Assembly (NCBI RefSeq): GCF_040702995.1
Contig: NZ_CP159992.1
Span: forward strand, 2,877,501 to 2,941,500
Direction: 5' to 3'
DNA length: 64,000 nucleotides
Origin: Paenibacillus sp. AN1007
GTDB taxonomy: Bacteria; Bacillota; Bacilli; Paenibacillales; Paenibacillaceae
This document shows positions 55,396 through 64,000 of this stretch, one piece after another. The position numbers were made by a program, and so were the translations under genes. The number at the start of each line of letters is the position of its first letter. Within the stretch, counting starts at the first letter, position 1. The notes beneath the pieces are model-generated. The model made no database searches, was not told where the DNA came from, and saw only the letters and a program-made list of their open reading frames with translations.

Positions 55396-56286
55396 CTAGC
55401 CCTTAATCGAGCCGGCCGTCATCTGCATGAACGACTTGTTTGCCACCACGTAAGCAACCAGCATAGGCAGCATAGACAGGACGGCCCCCGCCATCATGTA
55501 GTGGGTCTGGGAAGCTGCGGATATTCCGTAACGCAGGCTGGCCAGGCCGACAGTGAGCACTTGAAGATTCGGCTGGCTCATCGTGAAGACGAGCGGTAGG
55601 ATATACTCGTTCCAGGCATGCCGGAAGGTGAACAACCCGGCTACCCCAAGACCCGGAGCCAGCAGAGGTAGGACAATCCGCGAATAGATCCACAGCCGGG
55701 AACAGCCGTCAATCATGGCCGCTTCATCCAATTCTCTCGGGATACCCCGCATGAAGCTGACCAGTATAAAGTAGGTTGAAGCGTGCCCGCTGACAAGGAT
55801 GATGATTACTGCCCACAGCGACGTTTGTAAATTCAGGCCCACCATGAGCTCAAATTGCGGACGCAGTACCACGGCGCCGATGGAAATGAACATCGTGGAG
55901 GCTTGCAGGCCCACGTAGAACTTTTTGCCGATAAAATCCATTCGGTCAACCGCATAGGCCGAAAGCGATGCGACAAGAAGTGTGCCAATTGTTGCGAAGA
56001 CCGAAACGAACACACTGTTCCAGGTATATCTGGAGAAGTTCGCCAGCTTCCAAACATCCGCATAGTTTGAGGGATGCCACGCCTTCGGCAGAAATGTCGC
56101 GCCAGCGGTTAATTCGGCATTCGATTTAAACGATCCAAGAAAGGCAATCACAATCGGAAACAGAATCAATACCGCCATGATTACCAGGAACCCCCATAAT
56201 GCGACTTGGGCCAGTATCGAGACCAGGGAACGGGAAGTTACGGCAGACGTTTCCGATTGTCGAAGCTTTATGGTTTTAGTAGTCAT
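55396..56286 (-). CDS. Carbohydrate ABC transporter permease, MalG/LplC type
   Basis: 296 residues from the ATG at 56286 (GGAGG seven bases upstream). Six membrane helices; the EAA loop reads GIPRELDEAAMIDGCSRLWIYSRIVLPLLAPGL. The C-terminus ends MQMTAGSIKG, typical of the CUT1/YtcP-LplC branch. It pairs with the MalF-type permease 54 bp upstream to carry unsaturated oligosaccharides. No ATPase is encoded in the operon, so it must use a shared MsmX-like ATPase. Confidence 0.94.
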   Translation of the reverse strand: MTTKTIKLRQSETSAVTSRSLVSILAQVALWGFLVIMAVLILFPIVIAFLGSFKSNAELTAGATFLPKAWHPSNYADVWKLANFSRYTWNSVFVSVFATIGTLLVASLSAYAVDRMDFIGKKFYVGLQASTMFISIGAVVLRPQFELMVGLNLQTSLWAVIIILVSGHASTYFILVSFMRGIPRELDEAAMIDGCSRLWIYSRIVLPLLAPGLGVAGLFTFRHAWNEYILPLVFTMSQPNLQVLTVGLASLRYGISAASQTHYMMAGAVLSMLPMLVAYVVANKSFMQMTAGSIKG

Positions 56287-56340
56287 TTGTATACCTCCAA
56301 TTACACCGCGCACTGTTATAGTAGCTAGCAGCCAAATACA

Positions 56341-57240
56341 TTAATGGACTCGATTCAAGCTTTTCGATAACCTGAAGTAAAACAGAGTTACTGCACCGAC
56401 GATTAGAGCCGTTGTGAATCCTACCGCACTTCCGTAACCAAGCTGTTGCTCCACAGAATTGCTCGACGTAGAGATCGGGAAAAAGAGCTTGTAGACATAC
56501 ATGAACATAACCTCAGTTTTTCCGATCGGGCCACCTTCAGTAAGTACCATAATACTCTCATAGCCCTTCAAGGAGTTGATAATGGCAAGCATAATGACCA
56601 TCTGAAGCACTGGACCCAGCATCGGAATCGTCATATAGATGAACTTCTGCCAAGCATTTGCACCATCCAGCGAAGCACTCTCATATATGTCATCCGGGAT
56701 GCTCTGCAATCCGGCGATTAACAGCAGCATATAGTTGCCTATCGCGCCCCAGGCCGCAATCAGGATCACGGTCAGCATGGCTTTATCGACGCCGAGCCAA
56801 TCGATATTCCGTTCCACAATTCCGAAACGTACGAGTAATTGATTAAGCACACCGTTGTACGAGTTGAAAACAGTAAAAAATACGACTGACATAACCGAAG
56901 CACTTATGATGGTTGGCAGAAAATAAACCGACCTCAAAAAGCCTTTACCTCGAATCCCCCGGTTCAAAATAACCGCCAGGATTAGCGCAAGCGGCAGCGT
57001 AATTACCAGTTTGCCGCCCGCATAGACGAATGTATTGACAACTGAGTTCCAATACGCTTCGTCCGACAACAGCCGGACGAAGTTATCGAGCCCGACGAAA
57101 CGCTCCGTACCGTAACCTTTGTAATCGTAAAACATATATCGCATAGCCCAGACGATCGGATACACGCTAAATATCAACGTAAGCACCAGACTGGGCAGCG
57201 AGAACCAGAAACCCGGGAGCTTCTGCTGCAGCTTTCTCAC
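56341..57240 (-). CDS. Carbohydrate ABC transporter permease, MalF/LplB type
   Basis: 299 residues, six membrane helices, short cytoplasmic N-terminus. GLDNFVRLLSDEAYWNSVVNTFVY is the usual first-loop motif; the EAA loop is SIPDDIYESASLDGANAWQKFIYMTIPMLGP. GTG start with GGAGG eight bases upstream. It lies 93 bp after the substrate-binding protein gene. Confidence 0.94.
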   Translation of the reverse strand: MRKLQQKLPGFWFSLPSLVLTLIFSVYPIVWAMRYMFYDYKGYGTERFVGLDNFVRLLSDEAYWNSVVNTFVYAGGKLVITLPLALILAVILNRGIRGKGFLRSVYFLPTIISASVMSVVFFTVFNSYNGVLNQLLVRFGIVERNIDWLGVDKAMLTVILIAAWGAIGNYMLLLIAGLQSIPDDIYESASLDGANAWQKFIYMTIPMLGPVLQMVIMLAIINSLKGYESIMVLTEGGPIGKTEVMFMYVYKLFFPISTSSNSVEQQLGYGSAVGFTTALIVGAVTLFYFRLSKSLNRVH

Positions 57241-57333
57241 AGGCTTTGCCTCCTAACACGATTCATTTTCGCCATGGCGTTAGCTTTGAACAAATTGGAG
57301 CCGCCTGCTTTCCCCCGACCGGCCCCGCATCAA

Positions 57334-58716
57334 TTATTGAGCGAAAGCGCCACCAAGTTTCGCCGGATCAAAGTCCGGATCAGCTTCAATCTTCACGTCC
57401 CCAGTCTCGATCGCTTTATCTAGCGCCGCATTGTAGCGCTTATTCAAAGATTCGACGTCCTTGTCCAGATCGCCGCCCTGGAGCATGTACTTAAAGAATG
57501 TTTCCTGATAGCCAGATCCCTCTACATTTACCGTTGGCTTGATGGGCCATACGCCGTCATTCTTGTTAGGCAAGAAGCCTTCAATACCTTTGAGATCCGG
57601 CTGCTTCGCCTTGTCGATAATGCTGGACACCATCGAGATGCCATAGCCCTGTTCATGATAGTCCTGCAGGATCTGATCTCCGTACATATAATTGATAAAT
57701 TTCCAGGCAGCGTCTTTTTTGTCGGAAGCCGCGCTAATCGCCAGCCACTGTCCGCCCAGGAAGCCCGAGGCCCCTTTCACTGTGCCGTCGATCGTCGGAG
57801 CAGGTGCCGCAGCCCAATCGATCTTGGCAGGGAATTGTGTCTTGTAAACGCCCGGTTCGGAAGAGTAGGATAGATACATGCCGATCTTGCCTTCCGCGAA
57901 TTGTGCACGCAGCGGGTCAATATCCAGTGCTTCCATTCCCGGGATAGTGCTTCCGTCGTCGTACATCTGCTTGAAAGCCTTGGCGATTTCCTTAAAGCCG
58001 GCGAAATCGTAGCGGGCTGTCTTGAAGTCGAAACCGAAGCCGCCGAAGCCGCTCATTTCTGCGATCACTCTCGCCGAACGATCCCAGGCACTGTTTGGAC
58101 TCTTAAAAGGCAGCGCAAAACCATATGCACCAATATCCTTCCCGGCTTCCGTCAGCAGCTTTGCGTCTTCTACCATCTCCGCGAGCGATGTCGGCGGGTT
58201 CTGAATACCCGCCTTTTCAAAGAGATCCTTGTTATAGATAAGGCGCATCGTATTTCCGTAGTTTGGAAGACTGTACATTTTGCCGTCAAATTGATTCAAG
58301 TCGGCCATGGCCATAAACTCCTGTTTCTGTTCTTCCGTCAAATACTTGTCGATCGGGGCCATGTAGCCTTTTTTGTAGTACATCTGAATCGTGCCTTCTT
58401 TGACCCGGAATACATCGGGAGCCTGATTAGCCGTAAAGGATAAATCGAGCGCTTGCGCGTAATCATCCGCTTTCACCACATACTCAACTTCGATATTGTC
58501 CTTATTGGTGGCATTGAATTCATCGATCTTTTGCTTGATATAATCCGAGTCATGACGATCAACTGTCCAATACGAAATCTTCGTCTTCTCCTCGGACCCA
58601 GCTCCCGCACTCTGAGATGGCTGATCTGAACTCGCCCCATTGGAAGCGCTGCTGCTGCAGGCGGTAAGGCCAACCAATAATACCAACCCCAGGAACATTG
58701 CCATACTTTTCTTCAT
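57334..58716 (-). CDS. Carbohydrate ABC transporter substrate-binding lipoprotein (SBP family 1)
   Basis: 460 residues. Lipobox LTAC with Cys20 follows a short hydrophobic signal; a Ser/Ala-rich linker precedes the mature domain. SBP_bac_1 marks: KISYWTVDRHDSDYIKQKIDEFN at the start, MYSLPNYGNTMRLIYNKDLF in the hinge, and FAEGKIGMYLSYS and FLGGQWLAISAASDKKDAAWKFINYM in lobe two. It captures oligosaccharides released by the PL8 lyase. First gene of the transport-degradation operon, directly after the two-component pair, which should control it. Confidence 0.94.
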   Translation of the reverse strand: MKKSMAMFLGLVLLVGLTACSSSASNGASSDQPSQSAGAGSEEKTKISYWTVDRHDSDYIKQKIDEFNATNKDNIEVEYVVKADDYAQALDLSFTANQAPDVFRVKEGTIQMYYKKGYMAPIDKYLTEEQKQEFMAMADLNQFDGKMYSLPNYGNTMRLIYNKDLFEKAGIQNPPTSLAEMVEDAKLLTEAGKDIGAYGFALPFKSPNSAWDRSARVIAEMSGFGGFGFDFKTARYDFAGFKEIAKAFKQMYDDGSTIPGMEALDIDPLRAQFAEGKIGMYLSYSSEPGVYKTQFPAKIDWAAAPAPTIDGTVKGASGFLGGQWLAISAASDKKDAAWKFINYMYGDQILQDYHEQGYGISMVSSIIDKAKQPDLKGIEGFLPNKNDGVWPIKPTVNVEGSGYQETFFKYMLQGGDLDKDVESLNKRYNAALDKAIETGDVKIEADPDFDPAKLGGAFAQ

Positions 58717-58808
58717 ATGAGATAACCTCCTCTTATTCTTGCGCCCCTATGTGATTTCTAGGTGTCTGCTATTATTGTAAATAAATAAAGGGACGCTCAA
58801 CATGGGGC

Positions 58809-58845
58809 AAAACAAAGATAAAGGGCAGAAATTCGCCCTTTATCT
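58809..58845 (-). terminator. Terminator of the two-component operon
   Basis: On the minus strand AGATAAAGGGC pairs with GCCCTTTATCT around an 8-base loop and is followed by TTGTTTTG. The left arm includes the stop codon of the response regulator. It separates regulator and transport transcription units. Confidence 0.85.
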
Positions 58846-60471
58846 CTGTCCCATGTAAACATCCCTAAATTCGGAGGGGGTCTGCCCCGTCACTCGTTTG
58901 AACACGTCGCTGAAGTAACGCCTATGCTCATAGCCAAGCGACAGCGCAATTTCCTGCACTTGATAATTCTCGATCAGCAGCAGCTTGGCCCGCTCAATCC
59001 GCTCATTCGTCACAAATTGGTTGAAGGTTAGACCTGTATGCTTTTTGAACTGACTGGCAAAGTAGCCCCCGCTCAGACTCACCTGTCTGGCGCAATACTC
59101 GACCGTAAGGTCCAGATGCAGATGGGCCCGGATATACTCCGTCGACCGATAGATCAGCCTCTCGGTATCGCTCGTCCGCTCCCGTTCGATCCAGTCGCAG
59201 CCTGCGCTGCACATGTCCTTAAGCAGCTGTTGAAAATACTTAATGGTTAACTCTCCCTGGCCGTCCCGGCCTCGAATCGCCTGATGGAATGGCTGCATGA
59301 CTGTTTGCGGTACCCACTCGTACAGGGCACGCAGAACAACAAACGCCAGTTCAAAATACAAGCTTCTGAGGTACATGGGACCCGGCAGCGGGTGGATCCG
59401 GTGCATATCGTTAAAGATGTGCTCCAGCACACTCAAAGACTGCTCTATGTTTCCCGAGCGCAATGCAAGGAGCAGCTTCTGCTCCAGTTCTACCGCGTAT
59501 CGCGGATAAACCTCCCCCTGCTGTGGGGTATTCAGATCATCAAAGACCGTGTTTCCCTCCTCATGAATATGACTAGCAAGCGCTCTCATCGCCGACTTGT
59601 ATGACTCAGGAAGCTCATGAAGCTCGCTAACAGCCTTCCCGATACCAATCGAAATTGAGAACTTGGTGCCGGACGCGATGTTGGCACAGCATTCCTCGGC
59701 AAGCTGCCTTAGCTCCATCAGCTCCGCACAGCGTATAATACCTGCATAGCAGTTCGGGCCATCTCGGCAGACAAGTCCTTGATTTCCCTGGCCGATGGTA
59801 TCCATGAGAATCTGCTGCAACGTATATCGGGAAACTTCGATATCATGGTGAGGCTGCGACAGGTACTGGAAGCTATCGCTCTCGATGAGGAAAACGGTGA
59901 GCAGTTCCGGCTTGTCTCCCGCCTGCATTTCCTCCCAATACCGCTTGGCATCCTCCGGCTTAGTCTCATGTCTGAGCAGTCTGCCCATATATTCCTGACG
60001 GAGCAGCGGTAGGCTCTCATCCACCTTGCGTTCCATACACTGAATCTGCAGCTTCCGTTCAATTTCTCGCTCAAGCAACGCCTTGGCGTCGAGCACAGCC
60101 TTCGTAATATCCTGAATGGAGAAAGGCTTCTTCACGAAGTCGAACGCCCCAAGCCGAATAGCCTGTTTGGCATATTCAAAGTCCGTATAAGCGCTCAGAA
60201 TGATAATCTTGCAATGCGGGTGAATCTCCAGAATCCTGCGCGTCATCTCCAAGCCATCCATTTTGGGCATCCGGATATCGGTAATGATAATATCCGGACG
60301 TGTCTGTTCGATGAGCCTGATGCCTTCGTCCCCATTTTTCGCAGTACCTGTGACCTTAATGCTGTAACGATCCCATGGAATCTTTGCGGCGATCACCTCT
60401 ACGGTACTTGGGATGTCATCAATCACACACAGCTCATACAGCGCGGGTACCGTCCGGTCCAATGTAGCCAT
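58840..60471 (-). CDS. Response regulator with AraC-type DNA-binding domain (YesN-like)
   Basis: 543 residues. Receiver domain (about 11-130) with the phospho-acceptor Asp65 in IIITDIRMPKMDG and the conserved Lys in FVKKPFS. A long central helical region follows, then an AraC C-terminal domain (about 440-540) with VEYCARQVSLSGGYFASQFKKHTGLTFNQFVTNERI and VQEIALSLGYEHRRYFSDVFKRVTGQTPSEFR. AAGGAGG precedes the ATG by nine bases, inside the kinase gene; the two genes overlap by 38 bp. It should activate the adjacent sugar operon. Confidence 0.94.
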   Translation of the reverse strand: MATLDRTVPALYELCVIDDIPSTVEVIAAKIPWDRYSIKVTGTAKNGDEGIRLIEQTRPDIIITDIRMPKMDGLEMTRRILEIHPHCKIIILSAYTDFEYAKQAIRLGAFDFVKKPFSIQDITKAVLDAKALLEREIERKLQIQCMERKVDESLPLLRQEYMGRLLRHETKPEDAKRYWEEMQAGDKPELLTVFLIESDSFQYLSQPHHDIEVSRYTLQQILMDTIGQGNQGLVCRDGPNCYAGIIRCAELMELRQLAEECCANIASGTKFSISIGIGKAVSELHELPESYKSAMRALASHIHEEGNTVFDDLNTPQQGEVYPRYAVELEQKLLLALRSGNIEQSLSVLEHIFNDMHRIHPLPGPMYLRSLYFELAFVVLRALYEWVPQTVMQPFHQAIRGRDGQGELTIKYFQQLLKDMCSAGCDWIERERTSDTERLIYRSTEYIRAHLHLDLTVEYCARQVSLSGGYFASQFKKHTGLTFNQFVTNERIERAKLLLIENYQVQEIALSLGYEHRRYFSDVFKRVTGQTPSEFRDVYMGQR

Positions 60472-62236
60472 CAGTCATCTCCTCCTTGTGCATCGAGATC
60501 ATTAATTCCACTCTGCAGCCCTGGCCCTGCTTGCTGACGAATTGAACGGATGCAACCTGTCCATAATACAGCCGAAGCCTGTCCTTGATGTTGCGTAATG
60601 CGTACCCTTTATGAGACATCGGCGGCTCCGGCAGCAATGGCCTCTGTCTCTCCGAATCCATACCGACCCCATTGTCCTCTACCGCGATGCGCAGCATATC
60701 TCTATCACTAGAATGACCTAACTCGATCAGAATGAATCCACCCTCCTCGATATCCCGGAAGCCGTGCAGAATCGTGTTCTCCACTAACGGCTGCAGCGTC
60801 AGCTTCGGGATGGAGTACGACAGGATTGTCTCATCCTCCACATCAATCCGGAATTCAAAGCGTCCCTCGTAGCATTGTTGCTGCAGCATCAGATAGTAGC
60901 GGACATGAGACAATTCATCCTCTATCCGTACAATATCCCGGCCCTGGCTGAGTCCAAGCTGGAACATCGAGGACAACGCCAGAATCATCTCATTCACATC
61001 ATCGTTATTTCCAAGAATCGACTTGCAGTAGATCGTATTTAGCGTATTGTACAGGAAATGCGGCTCCATCTGGGCTGACAAGGCCTTGATCTCTGCCCTA
61101 CGCTTCTCCTCTTCGCGATCCTTGACTTCCTTGATCAGCTTTTTAATCTCGTCCAGCATGAAATTGAACCGCATGCCGACCTGCGACACCTCATCCTTGT
61201 ATTTACTGTGAAACCTTACATTCAGATCGTTGTTCTCTACCCGTGCCATCAGCTTCTGCAGACGGCCGAGCGGACGCAACAGGAGCTTGGTGATTACATT
61301 TGAAGTTAAAAGAACGAGAAACATAGAACCAAGGATGAGGAAAAGCGTCGTCCACTTGATCCATTCAACCTGTTTTAGCACCTCCCGCTTCGATTGCATA
61401 TCGTACAACAGCCAATTCTTGCCCATCTCAAGCCGGGCGTAATTGACCAAATATTCATCACGGTTCAACTCGCTGACGAAGTTCCCCTTCTTGTCAGCAG
61501 TGAATTGGGTAAGAAAATCCGAGGAATTCCCTGTAGAACCCGAGGTATATGAAGCGCTTCCAAATACCGAATTGCCCCTGTCATCAATTAAGGAGAATCC
61601 TGTAGGGCGGCTAATCTCGCTGACAATTAAATTCAGCAAATCCTTCACCTTGATATTGACCACGATGTACACGTTATCCAGCGGTGAAGAGCCGGAACCA
61701 TCCAGCACCAAAGAAATGACCTGATCATTACCGTAAAATAAACGATCTTCATGTCCTGTAACCCAGATATCGCGATTGCTCGCCTGGATCTGCCTGTATA
61801 TATCAGATTCATAAAAAGAGTATTCGCTATGCCGCATGTAATTAGTGGGATAAAAATCGCCGATTGGCGTAACCAGGAGGATCGACTGAATAAAGTTGTC
61901 ATTGAACTTGAGTTGTGCCAAAATCGGCTGGAGGGCAGTAAGACGGGCATAGTAGCGTCTTGAATCATTGGAAGATACATCTCGAAGGATGGCTTGATAG
62001 GCATCGCTCATCTTTAGCGACAAGATCGACAGGACGATCTTCTTCAGTTTCTCGTCAAGAACCTGAGCCGACTTGTTGATCGTATCCTGGCGCAGCTGAA
62101 GCGCATTCTGTTCAACAACCCGGGAGGAAATAGTATACGAAATCCATCCGGTCGCGGCAATAGCCATAGTCATAAGTGTTACGAAAGAGTACCATATCCG
62201 TTGCTTGAAGGATAACCGATGAAGCAACCTGTTCAT
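60434..62236 (-). CDS. Sensor histidine kinase, YesM-like
   Basis: 600 residues. Membrane helices at about 15-38 and 293-312 flank a 250-residue extracellular sensor; HAMP follows (about 310-365). The His_kinase motif SAQMEPHFLYNTLNTIYCKS has phospho-acceptor His393; the ATPase domain shows PLVENTILHGFRD and AVEDNGVGMDSERQRP. Kinases of this type sense extracellular or SBP-bound oligosaccharides. GGGGGAATGGG forms the RBS. It is first gene of the two-component operon. Confidence 0.94.
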   Translation of the reverse strand: MNRLLHRLSFKQRIWYSFVTLMTMAIAATGWISYTISSRVVEQNALQLRQDTINKSAQVLDEKLKKIVLSILSLKMSDAYQAILRDVSSNDSRRYYARLTALQPILAQLKFNDNFIQSILLVTPIGDFYPTNYMRHSEYSFYESDIYRQIQASNRDIWVTGHEDRLFYGNDQVISLVLDGSGSSPLDNVYIVVNIKVKDLLNLIVSEISRPTGFSLIDDRGNSVFGSASYTSGSTGNSSDFLTQFTADKKGNFVSELNRDEYLVNYARLEMGKNWLLYDMQSKREVLKQVEWIKWTTLFLILGSMFLVLLTSNVITKLLLRPLGRLQKLMARVENNDLNVRFHSKYKDEVSQVGMRFNFMLDEIKKLIKEVKDREEEKRRAEIKALSAQMEPHFLYNTLNTIYCKSILGNNDDVNEMILALSSMFQLGLSQGRDIVRIEDELSHVRYYLMLQQQCYEGRFEFRIDVEDETILSYSIPKLTLQPLVENTILHGFRDIEEGGFILIELGHSSDRDMLRIAVEDNGVGMDSERQRPLLPEPPMSHKGYALRNIKDRLRLYYGQVASVQFVSKQGQGCRVELMISMHKEEMTDGYIGPDGTRAV

Positions 62237-62690
62237 ATCCCATTCCCCCGTATTTGATTTCTGATGTCGCTATGAACGAGCCAGCTTGTTACGAATTATA
62301 GCATTATTATAGTTGACATAAAAAAACCTGTATAGAACGAAATATTCAAGCGTCAGACCCGTGAAGTATATTAAAGAGACCGGTCAGTCGGTGGGGGTAG
62401 GTTGAGTTAAAACTTACCCTATTAAATCCATTAATCCCCCCCATTCATCGCCCCGCAAATCGGGCTGCAGGCCCGGTCTTCAATTGATACATCTTTGAAT
62501 GCTGACTTGGCATGCACTCCCTCAGCTCGTCCTGTAACATTAAAACCGAAAAAACAATTAACACACCAGCATCAACTAAGTTCTGACGATATAATTATCT
62601 ATAAGAGTGAGGGGTTGAGTTGTTGAATTATAGATGTGCGACGACTACTGAATACATAATCACCGTCTACAACTTTTTCATATGACGGAT
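62237..62690. other. Intergenic region, about 450 bp, between kinase gene and transposase remnant
   Basis: No open frame with support. The kinase promoter must lie in its left part. No copy of the left inverted repeat expected for an IS1182-type element was found, so the element's left end has been lost or diverged. Confidence 0.4.
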
Positions 62691-63081
62691 CGTCAAACGA
62701 AAGCGGAAGTTCCTCTACTCACTAACAGATAAAAAAGTTGACGAAAAAAGTTCTTCCGTCCAACTTGCAGCCAGTGCCCACTGAAAGCCACATGCACCAA
62801 GGCAAAAGGCGACCGGGAGATTGCGATCAGCCTGACCTGCATGCGGCAAAAAAAGGAGATGAGGGAACACCAGTGCAGTGAGGAAGGATATATGCTTTCC
62901 GTTCGGCGCATGATCGAGCCTGAAATCGTGTTTGGACAGATCAAAAAAATCGGGGATTTCGAAGATTCCTGATTCGTGGCTTGCAAAAAGTAAGCCTGGA
63001 GGTCGGGTGGCTTTGTCTTGCCCACAATCCGCTCAAAAAAGCAACAATGGCAGAAAAACGTAAACGGGACCAAGCAGGATA
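62690..63081 (+). pseudogene. Degenerate C-terminal part of an IS1182-family transposase
   Basis: In one plus-strand frame (from about 62753) TCSQCPLKATCTKAKGDREI, then QCSEEGYMLSVRRMIEPEIVFGQIKK can be read; this is the Cys-cluster and the EPxxxFGQIK block of IS1182-type DDE transposases. At about 62960 the sense shifts by one base to RRFLIRGLQKVSLEVGWLCLAHNPLKKATMAEK and ends at TAA (63079-63081). The N-terminal two thirds, with the other catalytic Asp residues, is missing. The copy is dead. Confidence 0.8.
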
Positions 63082-63099
63082 AACCTCTGCTTGGTCCCG
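63065..63099 (+). terminator. Hairpin at the end of the transposase remnant
   Basis: Perfect 13-bp arms CGGGACCAAGCAG / CTGCTTGGTCCCG overlapping the stop codon, followed by TTTGG. It probably belonged to the insertion sequence. Confidence 0.7.
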
Positions 63100-63148
63100 T
63101 TTGGACGGATCGGTGTTAATTCTCTGCACCTATGTTCGTTTTTAAAGG

Positions 63149-63164
63149 CTTTTGAGACAGCCCC
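63149..63164 (+). mobile_element. Right terminal inverted repeat of the IS1182-type element
   Basis: CTTTTGAGACAGCCCC matches, in reverse, the GGGGCTGTCTCAAAAG type of end found in IS1182-family elements. It lies 68 bp after the transposase stop, the expected place for the right end. The left partner is absent from the window. Confidence 0.65.
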
Positions 63165-63183
63165 TTTTTATATTTTGACGCAT

Positions 63184-63939
63184 TTATTTTGTTTTGAAGC
63201 TGAGAAAACCATCATCAACCGCCACCGTTGTGCCATTCATTGCGCTCGCAGCATCACTGAACAAAAACGTAACTACACTTGCCACTTTTTCCGGCTGGAT
63301 CAACTCTCCGCGCATATGTTGAGTGGCCAATGCATCCTTCATGGCTTTGTCATTCCCCAGAATCGGAGTTTCAATGAAGCCAGGCGCAACCCCGAGAACA
63401 CGAATGCCGTGCTCAGCCAATTCGAGTGCACCCGATTTGGACATCATCACTACTGCTGCTTTCGCCGCATTGTAGTTGAAGCTGCCGACAGCTGCCACGC
63501 TTCCATAGATCGAAGCTGTATTAACAATCGTGCCTTGCACGTTTAATTCAACCATTTTCTTCGCACCGTAATACATGCCGTAGTATACGCTATGTTGATC
63601 CACATCAATAACCTTGTGATAGGATTCCGGGTCCATTTCCAGAAACGGCTTTACAAGACCGATACCGGCATTGTTGAAAATACCGCTGAATGTTCCATAT
63701 TTTTCGACAGTCCAGTCAATCAAAGCTTTAATCTCATCCCCTTTGGACACATCGACTTTATAAGCTCCGGCTTTGCCACCCGCTGCTTCAATCTCAGTCG
63801 CAACCTGGTTGGCTCCCTCTTCGTTAAAATCCGCGACAACGATCGCTGCTCCCTGTGCGGACAGCTGCAGTGCTGTTTCTTTTCCGATTCCGCTTGCTCC
63901 ACCTGTGATAACAATGACTTTTCCCGCATGCTCGGACAT
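63184..63939 (-). CDS. Short-chain dehydrogenase/reductase (SDR)
   Basis: 251 residues, classical SDR. Cofactor motif TGGASGIGKE, then NNAG, catalytic Ser in NTASIYGS, Tyr and Lys in YNAAK, and PGFIETPI. The Asp ending VVADF at the end of strand 2 favours NAD over NADP. AAGGAGAT lies eight bases before the ATG. It ends 20 bp from the inverted repeat of the dead insertion sequence. Substrate unknown; it is a single gene here. Confidence 0.93.
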   Translation of the reverse strand: MSEHAGKVIVITGGASGIGKETALQLSAQGAAIVVADFNEEGANQVATEIEAAGGKAGAYKVDVSKGDEIKALIDWTVEKYGTFSGIFNNAGIGLVKPFLEMDPESYHKVIDVDQHSVYYGMYYGAKKMVELNVQGTIVNTASIYGSVAAVGSFNYNAAKAAVVMMSKSGALELAEHGIRVLGVAPGFIETPILGNDKAMKDALATQHMRGELIQPEKVASVVTFLFSDAASAMNGTTVAVDDGFLSFKTK

Positions 63940-64000
63940 AACGCAGATCTCCTTCGCTGAATATATTTGGTGCTAGGTAAATAAAAGTTAGTTACTATAA

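Overview
The window looks like chromosomal DNA of a soil or plant-associated, sugar-degrading Gram-positive, most probably Paenibacillus or a close relative (Bacillales). This rests on strong AGGAGG-type ribosome binding sites with frequent GTG/TTG starts, YesM/YesN-type two-component control of an ABC sugar importer that has no ATPase of its own, many AraC/LacI/Gfo-Idh-MocA carbohydrate genes, an LmrA/LmrB-like resistance pair and KtrAB. No rRNA, plasmid or phage module is visible. The species call is inference.

Layout. (a) 1-6413: a peptide uptake and hydrolysis operon on the minus strand: GntR/FCD regulator, M20 amidohydrolase, oligopeptide-binding lipoprotein, two OppB/OppC permeases, and an S9 peptidase cut by the window edge. 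A promoter with an overlapping palindrome lies in front, and a hairpin with a U-tract separates the binding protein from the permeases. (b) 6579-10497: a glycosyltransferase, then a dehydrogenase-AraC-dehydrogenase operon. (c) 10614-16015: a large secreted subtilisin-like protease whose prepro part and catalytic part are in different frames. (d) 16677-22712: alpha-L-fucosidase opposite a frameshifted AraC gene, a 45-aa exported peptide, a small membrane protein, and a LacI regulator divergent from a GH1 6-phospho-beta-glucosidase that ends in a 24-bp perfect hairpin. (e) 22726-36577: maltose-acetyltransferase-like protein, MFS, TrmB regulator, a 42-aa basic protein, KtrAB, XRE-cupin/LysE pair, MBL-fold hydrolase, alpha/beta hydrolase, TetR-MFS efflux pair, thioredoxin-reductase-like flavoprotein and heme O synthase. 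(f) 36635-43933: a heterodimeric ABC exporter and an MFS transporter divergent from a frameshifted SgrR-like regulator. (g) 44064-47722: a 798-aa protein with two isoprenoid-synthase-like halves, a TauE/SafE permease and a zinc-ribbon protein. (h) 47823-48060: a scar with a group II intron RT remnant, a terminator and the 3' half of a tRNA-Val gene. (i) 48263-62236: a uronate-polysaccharide (probably glycosaminoglycan-type) utilisation locus. (j) 62690-63164: an IS1182-family transposase remnant with its right-end repeat, then an SDR dehydrogenase.

How the genes work together. In (i) the YesM/YesN-like pair should sense an oligosaccharide and switch on SBP-permease-permease-heparinase II/III-GH88-PL8-cupin. 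PL8 is the only enzyme with a signal peptide. It would cut the polymer outside, the ABC importer would bring in unsaturated oligosaccharides, and the cytoplasmic lyase, GH88 and KdgF-like cupin would reduce them to linear keto-sugars. In (a) peptides are imported and cleaved, with the GntR protein as autoregulator.

The most unusual features are the two-domain isoprenoid enzyme, in which a GGPP-type prenyl synthase is fused to an unrecognised half carrying three DDxxD motifs; the tRNA/group II intron scar; and three otherwise well-conserved genes each broken by a single frameshift.
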